Shown piece after piece: positions 1 through 11,384 of a stretch of 64,000 bases of DNA. Every line of letters starts with the position of its first letter. Positions within the stretch are counted from its first letter, which is position 1. The DNA is from Dactylis glomerata (lineage: Eukaryota > Streptophyta > Magnoliopsida > Poales > Poaceae): NCBI GenBank assembly GCA_007115705.1, contig QXEO01000432.1, forward strand, positions 558,001 to 622,000. Direction: 5' to 3'. The position numbers and the translations under genes are program-made. Below the pieces are notes generated by a model. That model did no database searches and was not told the DNA's origin. It saw nothing but the letters and a program-made list of their open reading frames with translations.

Positions 1-32
1 AGTGCTTCACTTTATCTCCTATTGCATGCAAT

Positions 33-2014
33 ATGTTGAACAATTGCTCTTTCCCATGTATTGCTTGCAATGATGACAATGATGCTTGTGTTGTGACAAC
101 CTTGTCGAATAATTGCTCTTTCTCTAGGTTTGTCGACAACAAGGATAAAATTTTGAACATGTTTTGTGCGCAATGCTTGCAATTTTCTTCCATTAATGCA
201 ACCAAAATGTTGAACAATTGCTCTTTCAATGCTTGGTTTCTAATAATGTTAATATGTTTGACAATGAGAAGGCCCCTATAGCTCTCTCAATAAATGAAGA
301 TTTTGCATTTGCGCATGATAAGCATGTTTTCACACATTCATTGCATAATCACCATGAATATTATGATATCTTGCTTGGTGCTAATGGTGATGTGCAAATA
401 AAGAGATGCATCATGATGGATGATGTATTCATCTACCATGCACACATGTTGTTTTTGCTATCTTTGGTGTGTGAAGGTACGCGGACAAAAACGTCAACTT
501 CGATTGAGCACGAGTTGGCGAAAAGAGCTCTTGAGAGCATAATACTTGTGAGTTCAAACTCGAACTCCACTCGCTTACCCTTCACATGCTTTGCATACAA
601 CATGTTGACCACTTTCTCTTCCATATGGTTTCTTTGCAAGCATGTTGATAACTCTTGTACCACTTGTGACAATCATGCTCCCATGATATTGAACATTGAT
701 GCTTTATGTGTAGCAACATACATGTGGAACAATTTCTCTTTGTTTTGTTTTGTGTGCAACCACATTGCTATATTGGTCATGACTTGTCACATGTGTTACC
801 GCTTTGAGTTCATTGGTGTTGCATCCAACAAGTTGACAAATTGCTCTTTCTTTTGGTTGGGATACATAACCACTTGTGATAATGATGTTTTCTTCTACTT
901 TTGGATGAATATGATTTGTGTTGCAACAAATATGAGAAAAACTTGTTCTTTCCTATGGTTTGTTTGCACACATGTTGATGATGATTTTGACATCTTGCCG
1001 TATGTGTTTTTGCCAAACTCTCCTCTTATTGCTTCAAGGATGTTGACTACATGCTCTTTCCAAAGCCTTGAGTGCAATAATATGCATATCTTTCAACATG
1101 AGATGGACACCATGGTCTTCTCAAATTTTGATGGAGTTTTTGTGTTCCCACATTTGGAAGATGTTCAAACAATTTGCTTACATATAGACCTTGCATATGC
1201 ATTCCCTTTATTATACTTGTGTTGTGCTAATTGTGTTGTGAACATGATTGGACATGTCCTTGATGATATGGTCCCCTATCACGCACACACATACTTTGCT
1301 TGGTCTTTCTTGTGCGTAGGTACACGTGGATACTATTGGTGGATGTGCTCCCACAAGTGGTTTCAATCAATCACTTCTACAATGAGAGCACATCAACAAC
1401 TTTGTAAGGTGACCTCCTTCTACTCACGACCTCATGCCATAAACTCCAAGAATTGGCTACTCTTTGAGTGTTGTTTTGCTTTGCTTGTGACCTTTGTAGG
1501 CCTCATGGAAGGTGAAGGAACATTGAAGAGTTGCCAAACCAATCTTTGCAAGAACGACAACAAGGCGAAATCCAACTACAAGCGCCTACATCTACCTCCC
1601 CTACATGATGATGTTGAGTCAACGTCGAGGACGATGTTCTTTGAAGAGGGGGGAGATGATGCGGGGTGGCCTTCGGACACCACCGCATCATGTGCGTCAA
1701 CACTCAAGTCCGACATTATCGAGGTGTGGAAGAGAAGGAAGAAGAAGAACCACCGGAAAGAAGCTTGGAAGCACCGCAAGAAGAGGGGGCAGCTAAAGCT
1801 GGACCGACTAAAGCCGGTCCCACACCGGCTAAAGCTGGCCCCACCGGCTATAGCCGGACTGAACACCAGCTATAGCCGGCCTACCCGAGTCAGCTATGTC
1901 TTGGCCTTGAAGCCACCTATGTTATCTATCTCCCTAGTGACCAAACTACCCCTAGCTCGTGGCTGCCTATATATATGGGTCACTCTCCCCCTCCCTAGGA
2001 TAGAGATGAATTAA
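33..2014 (+). pseudogene. Cys/Phe-rich ORF of element A, reading into its 3' LTR
   Basis: A long open frame runs from 218 to 2014 (598 codons). The same protein appears to continue upstream in another frame (33 to about 230), so a single frameshift near 220-235 separates the parts. I do not recognise the protein. It is rich in Cys, Phe, His and Asn and repeats a degenerate motif around Asn-Cys-Ser-Phe followed by Trp/Phe, Cys and His, at roughly 100-bp spacing (DNA near 36, 98, 206, 600, 714, 824, 925, 1034). The tail after about codon 475 is charged and Lys/Arg-rich. It crosses the polypurine tract (Glu-Glu-Gly-Gly-Asp-Asp) and extends about 357 bases into the LTR. No protease, RT or integrase motif is seen. 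It may be an accessory protein of a non-autonomous element, or a coding-like repeat that is open by chance; the length of the open frame favours coding. Confidence 0.5.
1643..1656 (+). other. Polypurine tract of element A
   Basis: An all-purine run (GAAGAGGGGGGAGA) lies directly before the LTR's TG, as expected for the plus-strand primer of an LTR element. Confidence 0.85.
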
Positions 2015-2435
2015 GATAAGAATTGGCATGATGCCTCCTCCTTGTGGGAACCAAACTGGATCTACATCTAAAAACCACCCTCTTTGTTAGGGATCTCTTC
2101 TATTTGGGGAATTCTACCTTGATTTGGATCTCTTGCATACAAGAGTGTGTAATTCTATCCAATTGCTTGTTCTCTTCCCCACTTGGAATTCTATCCCTTG
2201 CAAGTCAATCTCTCACAAGTAATTCTACTCTTGGAGTCTCTTCCTTGTGATTCTATTGAGTTGGTGAATCGGGCCAACGAGGACAACCGGTGTGTATCTT
2301 GTGTGTGTGTTTGCCTTCGATTTGTGTGTCATGTTCATCGTGTTCGTTGTGTTCTTCATGTTCATCCTCTTCCCCCGCCACAAATCTTGTGAATCCGTGA
2401 AGATCGGGCCACACCCAAGGGGTCACCCCTCATCA
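1657..2435 (+). repeat. 3' LTR of element A
   Basis: A 779-bp LTR bounded by short imperfect inverted ends (TGATGCGGGGTGGCC at the left; the right end reads TGATGAGGGGTGACC in reverse complement). A TATA-like run (TATATATAT) lies at 1968-1976. A short satellite-like stretch at about 1790-1880 repeats GGCTAAAGCTGG / GGCTATAGCCGG variants. The ORF of element A ends inside it at 2014. Confidence 0.8.
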
Positions 2436-3636
2436 ACTATCACTTTGTTTTTGGCACAACTTCTTTTAAAGTGCCCCTTGCCTCCACATGTCTGACATAC
2501 TTTCTCATGAGTCACGAAGGCAATCGAACCAGAACTAGCGCCTGGTGTGGTAGCGGGATGCCTGGACGGAGCTCCAGAGGTCGCTGGCCTAGTGGACAAG
2601 GAGGGGTGACTAGGAGTCCCCTCAAGTGGCGCCGGGCAGGGCCGGAAGGCGCCCTGGTAGTGTATCAGCTGGCAGGTGAGAAGTGAGATTTTTGTTGCGC
2701 CTCTTCAGTCAGGTGTGCCTCAGCCTCCATAGCATGGTGATGCAACTGATTCATATCATTCTAAGTATGATGCCTAACGATGTTCTTGATAGGAAGTCTG
2801 AGTCCATGCAAAAACCATTGCATAGTCATATGAATATACTCTTGAACTCATGATCTCTGCATCAACAGTTCCATTTCCTTGTAATATGCATCAACGGTCA
2901 AAAATCCTTGCTTTAGCTGTGTCAATCTATCAAAAACTGAACACAAATAATTGGTGGGCACAAAATGAGCCTGCATGATTGCCTTCATCTCTCTCCAATT
3001 CTGAACAGGGACGTCACGAGTTGCTCATCATTGTCGCGTAATATTATCCCACCAATGCAGTGCATAACCATCAAATTATTAAGACACAAGTTTGACCTTC
3101 TTATCTTCAGTGTAGGCATGCAAACACAACAGTGTCTCGATCTGGAGTTCCCAAGTAAGGTAATCCTCCACATCACCCTCACCATCAAATCTGGGTATTG
3201 AGAACTTTGGCTTCCCCACATAATCGTCCTTAGCAGATTGGCACCAAGGACTAGTGCTGGCCAACCCTGTTGTCCAGGACCACGCCCACAGGCATTGGGG
3301 CGCAGCAGATTGGCATTGTCATGGACACTGTCAGCATCAGCAAAATCATCAGCTGGCTGTACCGGTGGTGGTGCAACTGGAGTATGAAGGGCCGCAATGG
3401 ATTGGGTCAACTGATCAATGCTTTGCTAGAAAGTAGTGAACTGAGTCTGCATAGCTGTTATATTTTCAGTAGTGTCATGCACTTTCAACTGAAGTGCCTG
3501 ATGTACATTCACAGCTTCCTGAGTAGAACTCTCTAACACACCCTCCACATGAGTACGCATGTCGTCAAAGTCTTTCCAAACCATGTGTGTATCAGCATCC
3601 TTTTTTTTGCATCACATCATAATCACTAGCAGACAT
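2436..3636 (-). pseudogene. Broken gag of element B
   Basis: Reads on the minus strand from an ATG at 3634-3636 (Met-Ser-Ala-Ser-Asp-Tyr). The frame is lost in a homopolymer (T run at 3601-3608 on the + strand), resumes as a coiled Gln-rich segment, then shifts again near 3255 and 3080, with further stops. The middle carries a recognisable gypsy gag core: a Phe-Asp-Gly-Glu-Gly segment followed by Tyr-Leu-Thr-Trp-Glu around 3150-3230. Near 2455-2500 a CCHC zinc knuckle is readable (CQTCGGKGHFKRSC), the nucleic-acid-binding motif of nucleocapsid. Gag would form the virus-like particle in the cytoplasm. The gene ends where element A is inserted. Confidence 0.75.
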
Positions 3637-4901
3637 GATTAGTAGGTTAGTGCACTAAATCAAAAACTTCTAGTGCCTCTCACAACTCACTCAAAACTGA
3701 CAAGAAATTATAATCTTACCGTTCCAAAGTGAATAGTAGTGCATACCAGAAAGTAGTATCAACTCGTTTACAAATGTGATGAAGTGAATACCGAGGGTAT
3801 AAGAGCGATCACACGACAAACTAGGAATATATGATGGAGCTCTAGGTATGGAATACTAAGTACATCGCAAATTAGTCCTAGTGCTGATCGTATGACAAGA
3901 CCCCAAAACACACACGGTGGAGTAAAATGGGGCAAAGCAACTCTGAACAAGAGCTCAAAAGATATAAGTGACAATGCACAATAGCTCCGGTTGCAATGCA
4001 CAAGAGAGACGCTAGCTGGCTCAAAAATAAAACAGGCACAAGATTTCACACACACACGACAATAGCCTGATAAGCAAGAAATAGCTAGTCTCGTATGGGT
4101 AAGCTCCTAACACGATGATGTAGAAAGGCTGTAGCTAAATCTCGCAAAGTATGCAGGAGGTACACTATGTGGACACTGCGGCAGAGAACTGACCAAAGAC
4201 TGTGTCGCGGCAGAGAACACACGGCTACAGAAACACTTCAGCAGTGAGACGACAGCGAGATGGTGTCACGGCAGAGAAAATGCTCAAACGCGTACCACGG
4301 CAGGAGCTTGGCGAGGCCGAAGTAGTGTATTCTTCTTCTTTATTTTTGATTTGGGTGTAGCGTGTACTGTCCACATCTCCTTTTTTGACTCTTTTGTTTA
4401 ACTAAAAATGGCAACATCGCTCGAGGATGGCGCCCGACGCCAGACAATCTCCGCACCCAGGCGAGAGGGGACATGCGGGGGGATCGAGCGGGACGCTCAA
4501 GACTAGACAATCTTCGTCCCTAAGCGAGAACGAGCGATGTTGCCTTTTTTTGTTTTGTGGTGTACCGATCGGATCTGGCCAGCAAGCTATTGATCGATGG
4601 ACTCCTCCTCGTGAAGAACAAGCACGTACGACCACTGATGCAAGGAAGAAGATGAAGATCAAAGGAAGAAAAAACAAAAACCAAACCCTAAATTACTATG
4701 CAGAAAAGAGAGAGCAACCTAGACTCCTACGATTGGAAGAAAAGATACAGGAAAAAGATGATCAACAACTAAAACTCAAGAACGATGCAATCTAAGCTAT
4801 GGCAAACTATGAACCATAACTTTTTTTTGCCTTTTTTGGATAGGACTAAAAAAACGAATTAGGGGGATGGATTTGTGGATGCTCACTGAGTAAACCGTGG
4901 A
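3637..4901 (-). other. 5' leader (untranslated) of element B
   Basis: Non-coding leader between primer-binding site and gag. The part at about 3680-4090 is the reverse complement of sequence recognisably shared with the leader of element J (45300-45780), which supports common family membership. It contains T- and A-rich runs and GC-rich stretches around 4420-4530. No gene is seen. Confidence 0.65.
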
Positions 4902-4913
4902 AATCTGATACCA
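4902..4913 (-). other. Primer-binding site of element B
   Basis: In element sense it reads TGGTATCAGATT, the start of the usual plant LTR-element primer site complementary to initiator methionine tRNA. It lies 3 bases inside the LTR end, so it fixes the LTR boundary at 4917. Confidence 0.8.
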
Positions 4914-4916
4914 AGA

Positions 4917-5841
4917 TGATATGGGGTGGCCCGATCTTCTCATGAGCGAAGCGATGATGATGAATTGCAGCAGATGATATTGGAGATAAATTGGTGTCAC
5001 CGATGAACTCTCCTTGCTTGAATCTTGATGCCAATGCAACATATCTCAAACCCTATAGGATATTCATGCCTCCACACACTTGCACACGTAGCCGTCGACC
5101 ACGAATGGTAGTTTGCAATCTATGGATTCCCAGTGGAAGAAAAGATCATACTAAACTTGCAGTAGTATCTCACCAAATCCAGATGAATTGGTGCAAAAGA
5201 ATTCAGATGAATGCTTACAGCAGTTCAACAAAATAACTTTAGTCTAAACATGGTCTAACCCTAATTGAGGGGGCGCCCAAGGGTACTTATTGGTGGATGG
5301 GCGTCCTAAGCATGGACCTGGCCCAAAACTAGCCTGGTTTGGGCCCAATCTGGCTCGGTTCGACTCAAACGGGTACATACCAACCCATACATGGGTTTAG
5401 CCTAATTTGGCATGCAAGCCATGAGTGTGGCGCGCCTTAGACGTGTAGACATCATGTCGTAGGTAGTCCTAGTGCGCCATCACATGCTCTCGCTCATGCA
5501 GACTTGATCTCCTACATGTGGTGATGTCCTCCATGCTTGTGGTGCCGACCTACCTCCCTCGTGCTCTCTTGCTTAATCACCACGTGATTCTCCAAGTGAT
5601 GCATCTCATCGCTCCCTCGAACCACTTCTTCTCCAATAAACCGGATCATACATATAAACAAAGACTTAGGCAGTATAAATTCTCATTATAATAAATATCA
5701 GATTCAATGAGGAGTGAGTTCACATGTTGTTGTCGGAAATTAGCACGAGCTCGATAATGGTCCAATCCTAATCTCATCATTGGACTTGTCTTTAGCAGAA
5801 ACAACTGGATCATCAACTATGTAGTAGGGATGTCCTCATCA
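4917..5841 (-). repeat. 5' LTR of element B
   Basis: A 925-bp LTR. In element sense it starts TGATGAGGACATCCC and ends ATATCA. It aligns by eye with the LTRs of element H (50861-51775 and 55351-56263) and is clearly more diverged from them than they are from each other. Confidence 0.8.
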
Positions 5842-6961
5842 GTTGGCATCACTTAGATAAGGGGCAGATATTTGGCCGATTTATTTGCATTCGGGCTAGA
5901 TTATCCGCACCCATGAGAAAACAACTAAGGACCTGGCGTGCCGTCACCCAAATAAGGGGGTGGATATTTGGCCAGATTTTTCGCTTCCGAGCCAGATTAT
6001 CCATCCCCCCAAGAAAACTGCTAATGACCTGGTGTAGCGTCAACCAGATGAAGGGTCAGATTATTGGTCCAAGGGCCGGATAATCCGCCCCTAGGATTTT
6101 CGCTAAGGACCTCAAGAACCGTCAACCAGATATGAGGACAAAGTATTGGCCAGAGTTTTCAGTCCAGGGCCGGATAATCCGCCCCCCTTTTGGACGGATA
6201 ATCCGGCTCCCAGCGCAGCAATGGCTACAATTTGGGAGGGGGTATAAATACCCCTCCCCTTCTTGCACCTCAAGCTGCTTGAGCTGCTCAAGAACAAGAC
6301 CCTATTTAGAGCCACCCAAATCACTAGATCTCCACCTCCAACCATCCAAAGCTCTTGATCTTTGGAGAATCAAAGGAGGGGATCTCGATCTACATCTTCA
6401 CCGAAGGAATTTCATTTCCCTCCCCATTTGCTTGGGAAAATTGTGCCTAGTGTTTCCATGGAAACCATAGGTGTTGTTGTTGTTTGATAAACTTGCCATT
6501 GTGGTGTTTCAACCTCTGTGTCATTCTTGGAGCCTCCAATTTAGTTGTGGATGTGTGCCCCAAGCTCCATGTAAAAGTTTCGATCGTTGCCTTCAAGACC
6601 ACCGCTTAGTGGAAGCGAGATAGCCTTTGTGGCTTGCTCACCAGAGAATAGGGTGAGCCTTTGTGGCGTTGGTGGACTCCGTGTCGCCACACCCCTCCAA
6701 CGTAGACGTACATCCCCTCAAAAGGAAGGAACTACGGGAATACATCTTTGTGTCTTCGGCTTCCCTCTCACGGTTACTTCGTGCCTTTACTTGTATCGCA
6801 TTTACTACTCGTTGTATGTTTGCTTGCCACTAGTAGGGAAATTCACCTAGTTGCACATCTAGTGAACTTACTTTGTGTCAAGCCATAAATTTTAAAAATA
6901 CTAAAAATTGATTTAGCGCCTATTCACGCCCCCTCTAGTCGCCTCATAAGATCCTTTCAAA
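5842..6961 (+). repeat. Copia-type LTR fragment
   Basis: Non-coding. It carries four or five copies of a motif around CCGGATAATCCGCCCC (about 5890-6200) and a TATA box (GTATAAATA, about 6242-6250) followed by a transcript-leader-like region. It ends with CCCCCTCTAGTCGCC...ATCCTTTCAA, a style of ending I associate with SIRE/Maximus-type copia LTRs in grasses. The left side is cut by element B; the right abuts a gypsy LTR fragment without a primer site. The family name is uncertain. Confidence 0.5.
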
Positions 6962-7796
6962 CTTAAATATCGGGTACTTCCGTTACTTGGAGCTCTCTCT
7001 TACATACATGAGAATATGATGCTGCCTAAATCAGATTTGTTTGTTACTCTTAGGAATGATGGACCTAGCATGGACGAGAGGGACAAGCATTTGAGCTTGA
7101 TCATGCAAGGAGATGGAAGCAAGCATGTGAGGATTGAAGAGGATGCCACGAGTGGAGATTTTAGAACTTTGAAGCCATGATAATGATGAATGAAGACTTG
7201 GACGAATTATACAAGAATATACTTCATAAATTTGTCCATAGCTTGATATGGTGCTGCGTCACCTTTATTTCTGGGCCAGGCCCATGTAATTTTTGCAATA
7301 ATTAAGACAACCACTTTTAGGAGTCCGCATTTGAGGAGAAAAGGCATTTTGGGGTTAGGTTCGACCACCATACATATGGCTGGCTGCACCCCCACCTTTT
7401 CCTCCTCAAATACCCCCCATAGCCATCACTTTAGACTCGCATTTTGCTTAGATTAAAAGGTAGCCATTGCTACGACTACATGTACTCCTTTGAGGCCAAC
7501 ACCAGCAGAAGACCGCCTATTCAGAATCCCACCTTTATAATAAAGCTTCCATCTTTCATCTGCAATATCTTGATTGCATTATTAGTTCTTACTTTTTCTC
7601 GATTTTTTGTAGGAATTAAGACCCTCGCTGGTTAGGCTGATTGTGCATCGGCAAGATTAGTAATTCTCAAAGATTTTCCTAGCGATTGCATTGGTGCATG
7701 ATCATTGCATGTGTAGTCGGATCGTCAAGCACGAACTCCACCAACAAATCGAACCATCACCATCTCATCAAAAGATCGGACACCTTTGCCCTATCA
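6962..7796 (+). repeat. 5'-truncated LTR of a CRM-like element (C')
   Basis: An LTR of the same family as those of elements C (33512-34424) and F (22176-23098). Its first ~100 bases are missing at the junction with the copia LTR fragment. It ends ACCTTTGCCCTATCA at 7796 and is followed by a primer-binding site. Short stretches still match the pol C-terminal tail that this LTR family encodes. Confidence 0.8.
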
Positions 7797-8672
7797 AGTG
7801 GTATCAGATTTTAGGTTGCTCGATGAGATTTCCTATTTTCCTAGTGTAGATTGCATCTGTGTTCAAACCCATAAACTGCGAAAAAGTCAAAAATACAGTT
7901 AGGGTTTTGATCACACCATCCCATAAACCACCCGAGCCTTTGCATTGTCTTTTTAGTTTTGCATAGTTGAATTTGTATCTCCATCTAAATGTCGAGTTGA
8001 TGGTCTTAGTGTCTAATTCCATTAGAGTTTTGAGTTTGAGTCACATTGTCACACCGCCGCCGCACACTTGCACCACACGCTCACACCGCTCGCCGATCAC
8101 CACCACCGCCTCATACCTACTCATGTCGCGACATCGCCTCTAGCCTTTTTCTCTGCCTCGGCAGGATCACCACCACATACTTCTGCCACCGCCACATAGA
8201 CCCACCATATACTTCCGCCACCACCATATCCATTCCTCTGTCGCGACACACATTGTGTGGTTTCTCTGCCGCGGCATGCGGCCGAGTAGAGTTAGGTTTT
8301 GCTATTTTCCTTCTCAGTTCATACGTGCTATCTCCAAACTCGTGATTTAAGTTTTGGTTGCCAGCCAAGAGGAAGGAGAGCAAAAAAATTCTGGCTACAC
8401 TAGTTTCAGCCTTGGGGATCACTTTTCTCCGCTAGCCGTTACAGCGACATTTTTTTGCGCATGCGCACTTTCCAGAGCAATTACCAAAAAATTATGGAAA
8501 AATTCTAGGGTATACTGTTTTTGGACTTCGGGAATCCATTTGAGACACTCGCCATCATAGTGATTTTTGGCATCTCGGTTCGCCATTCTTCACCACCTCG
8601 TCACTGCTTGTTGCTTGATGTGTCGCGCTGTGGCCGCATTAGTGTTCTAGGCTAGCGTCTCTAGCACGGTCT
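7797..8672 (+). other. Primer-binding site and leader of C'
   Basis: The primer site TGGTATCAGATT lies at 7799-7810, two bases past the LTR end. The following leader matches the leader of element C in its outer parts (compare CTCGCGTCTCTAGCACG near 35235 with 8650-8670). It is cut at 8673 by the end of a BARE-like LTR. The gag-pol body of this copy is not in the window. No gene is seen. Confidence 0.75.
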
Positions 8673-10282
8673 TGGTGGGGTTCGGTGCAAATAACAAAAA
8701 TTTATTTACCTACGCAACCTCGAATTGCCCAAGATCTATCTAGGAGTAATGCTGTAATGATTACAGGAGATCGGTGACATACCCTTGTAGACCGATCACG
8801 GGGATTACACCCCCGCATAGGCATTGATGATGAAGCCGACACCGGTGCAACAACCCGGTGTCACAACTGCAGCACCTCCGAGTACTCGTACACATACGGT
8901 GACCAATGACTTCTTCCGATCTCTCTAATCCAGCCGAGATTGTGGAAGTAGATCGGTTTTGGATTGGATCCGGAATTCCCGCAGCACGACGGCGTGCAGC
9001 GGTGGATATTGATGTCGCTCCTATGTAGCCCTTCGGGGAGCCACATGAGAGGGAGAGAGCAGAGAGGGGAGGCGATGAGGGGGAGAGGAGAGCTCTTCCA
9101 AGGAACTCCCTCAATCCACGTGTGTTAACTCTCCTCCAAGGGGTCCCTGTATATAGGGGGAAGGGAGGCACCCTTAACCCTCCGCCAAGCAAGCTGGGAC
9201 TAAAGGGAGGGTGTCATGGTGCACCAGGGCCAAGGGCTGCCTTGGCCGGCCACCCCTTGGGCCCTATTTGGCCCATCCCCAAGCCCTAGGCGCCCCCAAA
9301 CCCTTATCCAATAAGGGGGGAGGCTAGGCCTTAGTGGGCTCCACTCTAGGAGGAGCCCATTAAGGTGGGCTGCCTTTATTTAATTAAATAAATAAGTCCT
9401 TTAATATTAATTCAATTAATTAACATTAATTACTTATTTTTTAATCCCCGTTGCTCTAAAACTCCTTCCAGAACCCTCAGAACAACTTTTGGATCTCCGC
9501 AGAACTTTTCCGTCTTCCTTTTATCAACCCTTTGACAGTTCTAGATATACCAAAACCATCTTACTTGTCATCGAACCCTTAAGCGTATTACCCTACGGTT
9601 CGAGAATACTACAGACATCACCGAGACTCCTCTCCAGTAAATGATCATCAATCAGATCTGGATGTCCATGATGATCCATGTGCATTCATGAAGGTCTTTT
9701 CATTGTTGAATCGCAAAGGTCGATGTCCTATTCCCTTTGTTTTTGTGATACTTGCAATATCCGAGACTTGATCGTCGGTATCACCGTACCTAGTTCAATC
9801 TCGTTACCGACATTGCCATTTACTCGTTCCGTGATATTCCATCCCCGTGACCTAGTCACATGTTGCAACATTGGATGAAATCTCACCGAGTGGGCCTAGT
9901 GTATCTTTCCATCACGCGGAAGAACAAATCTCGCTCTTGATGCATACGCCTCAACATACTGCATTAAAAAACCCAAAAGACACTTTTTCAGTCACCCTGT
10001 TATGGTGTGACGGTTGATGAAATTAAAGCTTCCTCCAGAAGTAGTGATTAAACATGATCTCACGGTCTAAGGATTTAGGTTACAACATTTCTTATTATCA
10101 CAACATGAATATCGTGACACGATCATGTTACATAATAAAGTTGGGTATGTACATCACGACATTTACACAATGGCATGAATCTCATTGTCAATTAGACATA
10201 ATTGTCACATGATCTGAAGACTGATCATCAGTTGACCAATGAGCTAGTCATAAAGGTTTACTAGGGAAACTGGTTAGTTAAT
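8673..10282 (-). repeat. BARE/Angela-like copia LTR, main part
   Basis: Minus-strand copia LTR. It contains the promoter region (CCCTATATACAGGGACC in sense, about 9145-9165) and the conserved stretches of this family, such as GACTAGGTCACGGGGATGG near 9840-9865. The Mutator-like element is inserted at 10282/10283 and the remaining 132 bp of this LTR reappear at 18510-18641. The solo LTR at 49009-50700 is a second, diverged copy. Confidence 0.8.
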
Positions 10283-10405
10283 GGGCCAATAGCTCAGCAG
10301 CGACATATTTCCAGCTAATAGGGTGAAAAGCGACATCATTGGATGAAATAGCTCCTACGCGACCAATCTTACGGCCTGAATAGCCTACATGCGAAACATG
10401 CCTTA
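10283..10405 (+). repeat. Left terminal inverted repeat of the MULE
   Basis: Starts GGGCCAATAGCTC and contains a second internal copy of the end motif (AATAGCTCCTACGCGACC, about 10350). It ends near GCGAAACATGCC, which resembles the inner part of the right repeat in reverse complement. The boundary on the inner side is approximate. Confidence 0.65.
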
Positions 10406-11384
10406 AGTGCAAGAGCTAGAGTTATGTATTTGGATTATGTGAGCCGAGCAGGACCCACATACAACAGGTCAACTGATGGCGGGACACACAACTCATCAAC
10501 CTCACCGCCGGACCTTCACTGTAGCTACCTAGGTGGGACCCAATCAAAGTAGGACCCAACAAACACGGGTCCTTCAAAAAGTAGGACCCAACAAGAGGGG
10601 ACTCACATCACGGCAAGGCCCCACACTATAGGGGCCCTCTAAAATGTGGGACCCATGTTGGGTCCCACAATTTGGTTGGTCCCTTCTTTTTTAACCTTGA
10701 AGTGGGATCCAATATAAGAGGGCCCATGCCAACTCAAAACTGGACCCATGACATGACCACCTTAGAGCCGGACCCATTACTTATCGAACTCAGCTTTAGA
10801 TAAGGCAGGAGGTCGAGCAACCACCCCCCCCCCCACACACACACCACCCCCAGGGCCCACACACACACTCCATTAACTCCCCTTCTTCTTCTCCGGTAAC
10901 GAATCGCAGGGGATGTGAAGATTTCCCAGATCCCCTAAGTGCGCACGCATTGCGCTTCTAAAGTAGTATGTCACGACGGAGGAGAGGAGAATGGCAGCGA
11001 TGGGGCGCGAATGTTAGATCTCGTTTCTCTCTCACCCTTTTTCTCTAATTTCATCCAATTTTGTGTTCTCCTAATATGAGGAAATGCATCTCAAAAATAA
11101 AAAATCTAAGCAAATGCATCTCAGAAATAAAGAATCTGAGAAAATGCATCTCAAAAATAAAGAATCTGAGGAAATGCCGAATGGGGGGTGCATTGGAGAT
11201 ATTATGTGCAATTTCATTCAAATATTGATATTATTACAATCTTTAACGAAATAAATTTAAAGTTGAATTCCAAATAACTTAAAACTACTCAACAGTAACG
11301 CGAAGAGCGATTTTGTCCAAATATTGTTATATATTGCAAATTTGAATAAAATAAAACTAAACTTGAATTCAAGAAAACTTAAAA
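10406..11384. other. Non-coding MULE subterminal region
   Basis: No gene is seen. It holds many direct and inverted GGGACCCA / TGGGTCC motifs (10500-10760), a poly-C and CA-rich run at 10823-10870, and a 30-bp tandem repeat at 11078-11177. Such subterminal repeat arrays are common transposase-binding regions in DNA transposons; that role is inferred here. Confidence 0.6.
11078..11177. repeat. 30-bp tandem repeat
   Basis: About 3.3 copies with exact 30-bp spacing (units start at 11078, 11108, 11138 and 11168). The consensus begins GAGGAAATGCATCTC and ends GAATCT. It is A-rich and non-coding. Confidence 0.85.

Larger units (their letters stand above)
1..2435 (+). mobile_element. Element A: 3' part of an LTR retrotransposon
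   Basis: The 3' end of a plus-strand LTR element whose 5' half lies outside the window. It consists of an internal ORF region, a polypurine tract at 1643-1656 and a 3' LTR at 1657-2435. Immediately to the right, minus-strand gag of another element (B) begins inside its zinc knuckle region, so A was inserted into the B gag gene. The first bases after the LTR (ACTAT, 2436-2440) should be the target-site duplication, but the partner copy is out of view. No reverse transcriptase or integrase is seen in the visible part. The LTR ends (TGATG...CATCA) match those of the CRM-like elements elsewhere in the window. Confidence 0.8.
2436..5841 (-). mobile_element. Element B: 5' half of a CRM-like gypsy element
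   Basis: A minus-strand Ty3/gypsy element. In its own sense it shows the 5' LTR (5841 to 4917), primer-binding site, long leader and gag down to the zinc knuckle, where element A interrupts it at 2435/2436. The pol half would lie left of A, outside the window. Its LTR and leader resemble those of elements H and J. The gag carries stops and frameshifts, so this copy is dead. Confidence 0.8.

Noticed and set aside
2044..2686. Small plus-strand ORFs after 2040
   Set aside because: They fall in the LTR of element A or on the wrong strand of the element B gag.
10823..10870. C-rich/CA run as a regulatory or telomere-like tract
   Set aside because: Simple low-complexity sequence with no ordered repeat unit.
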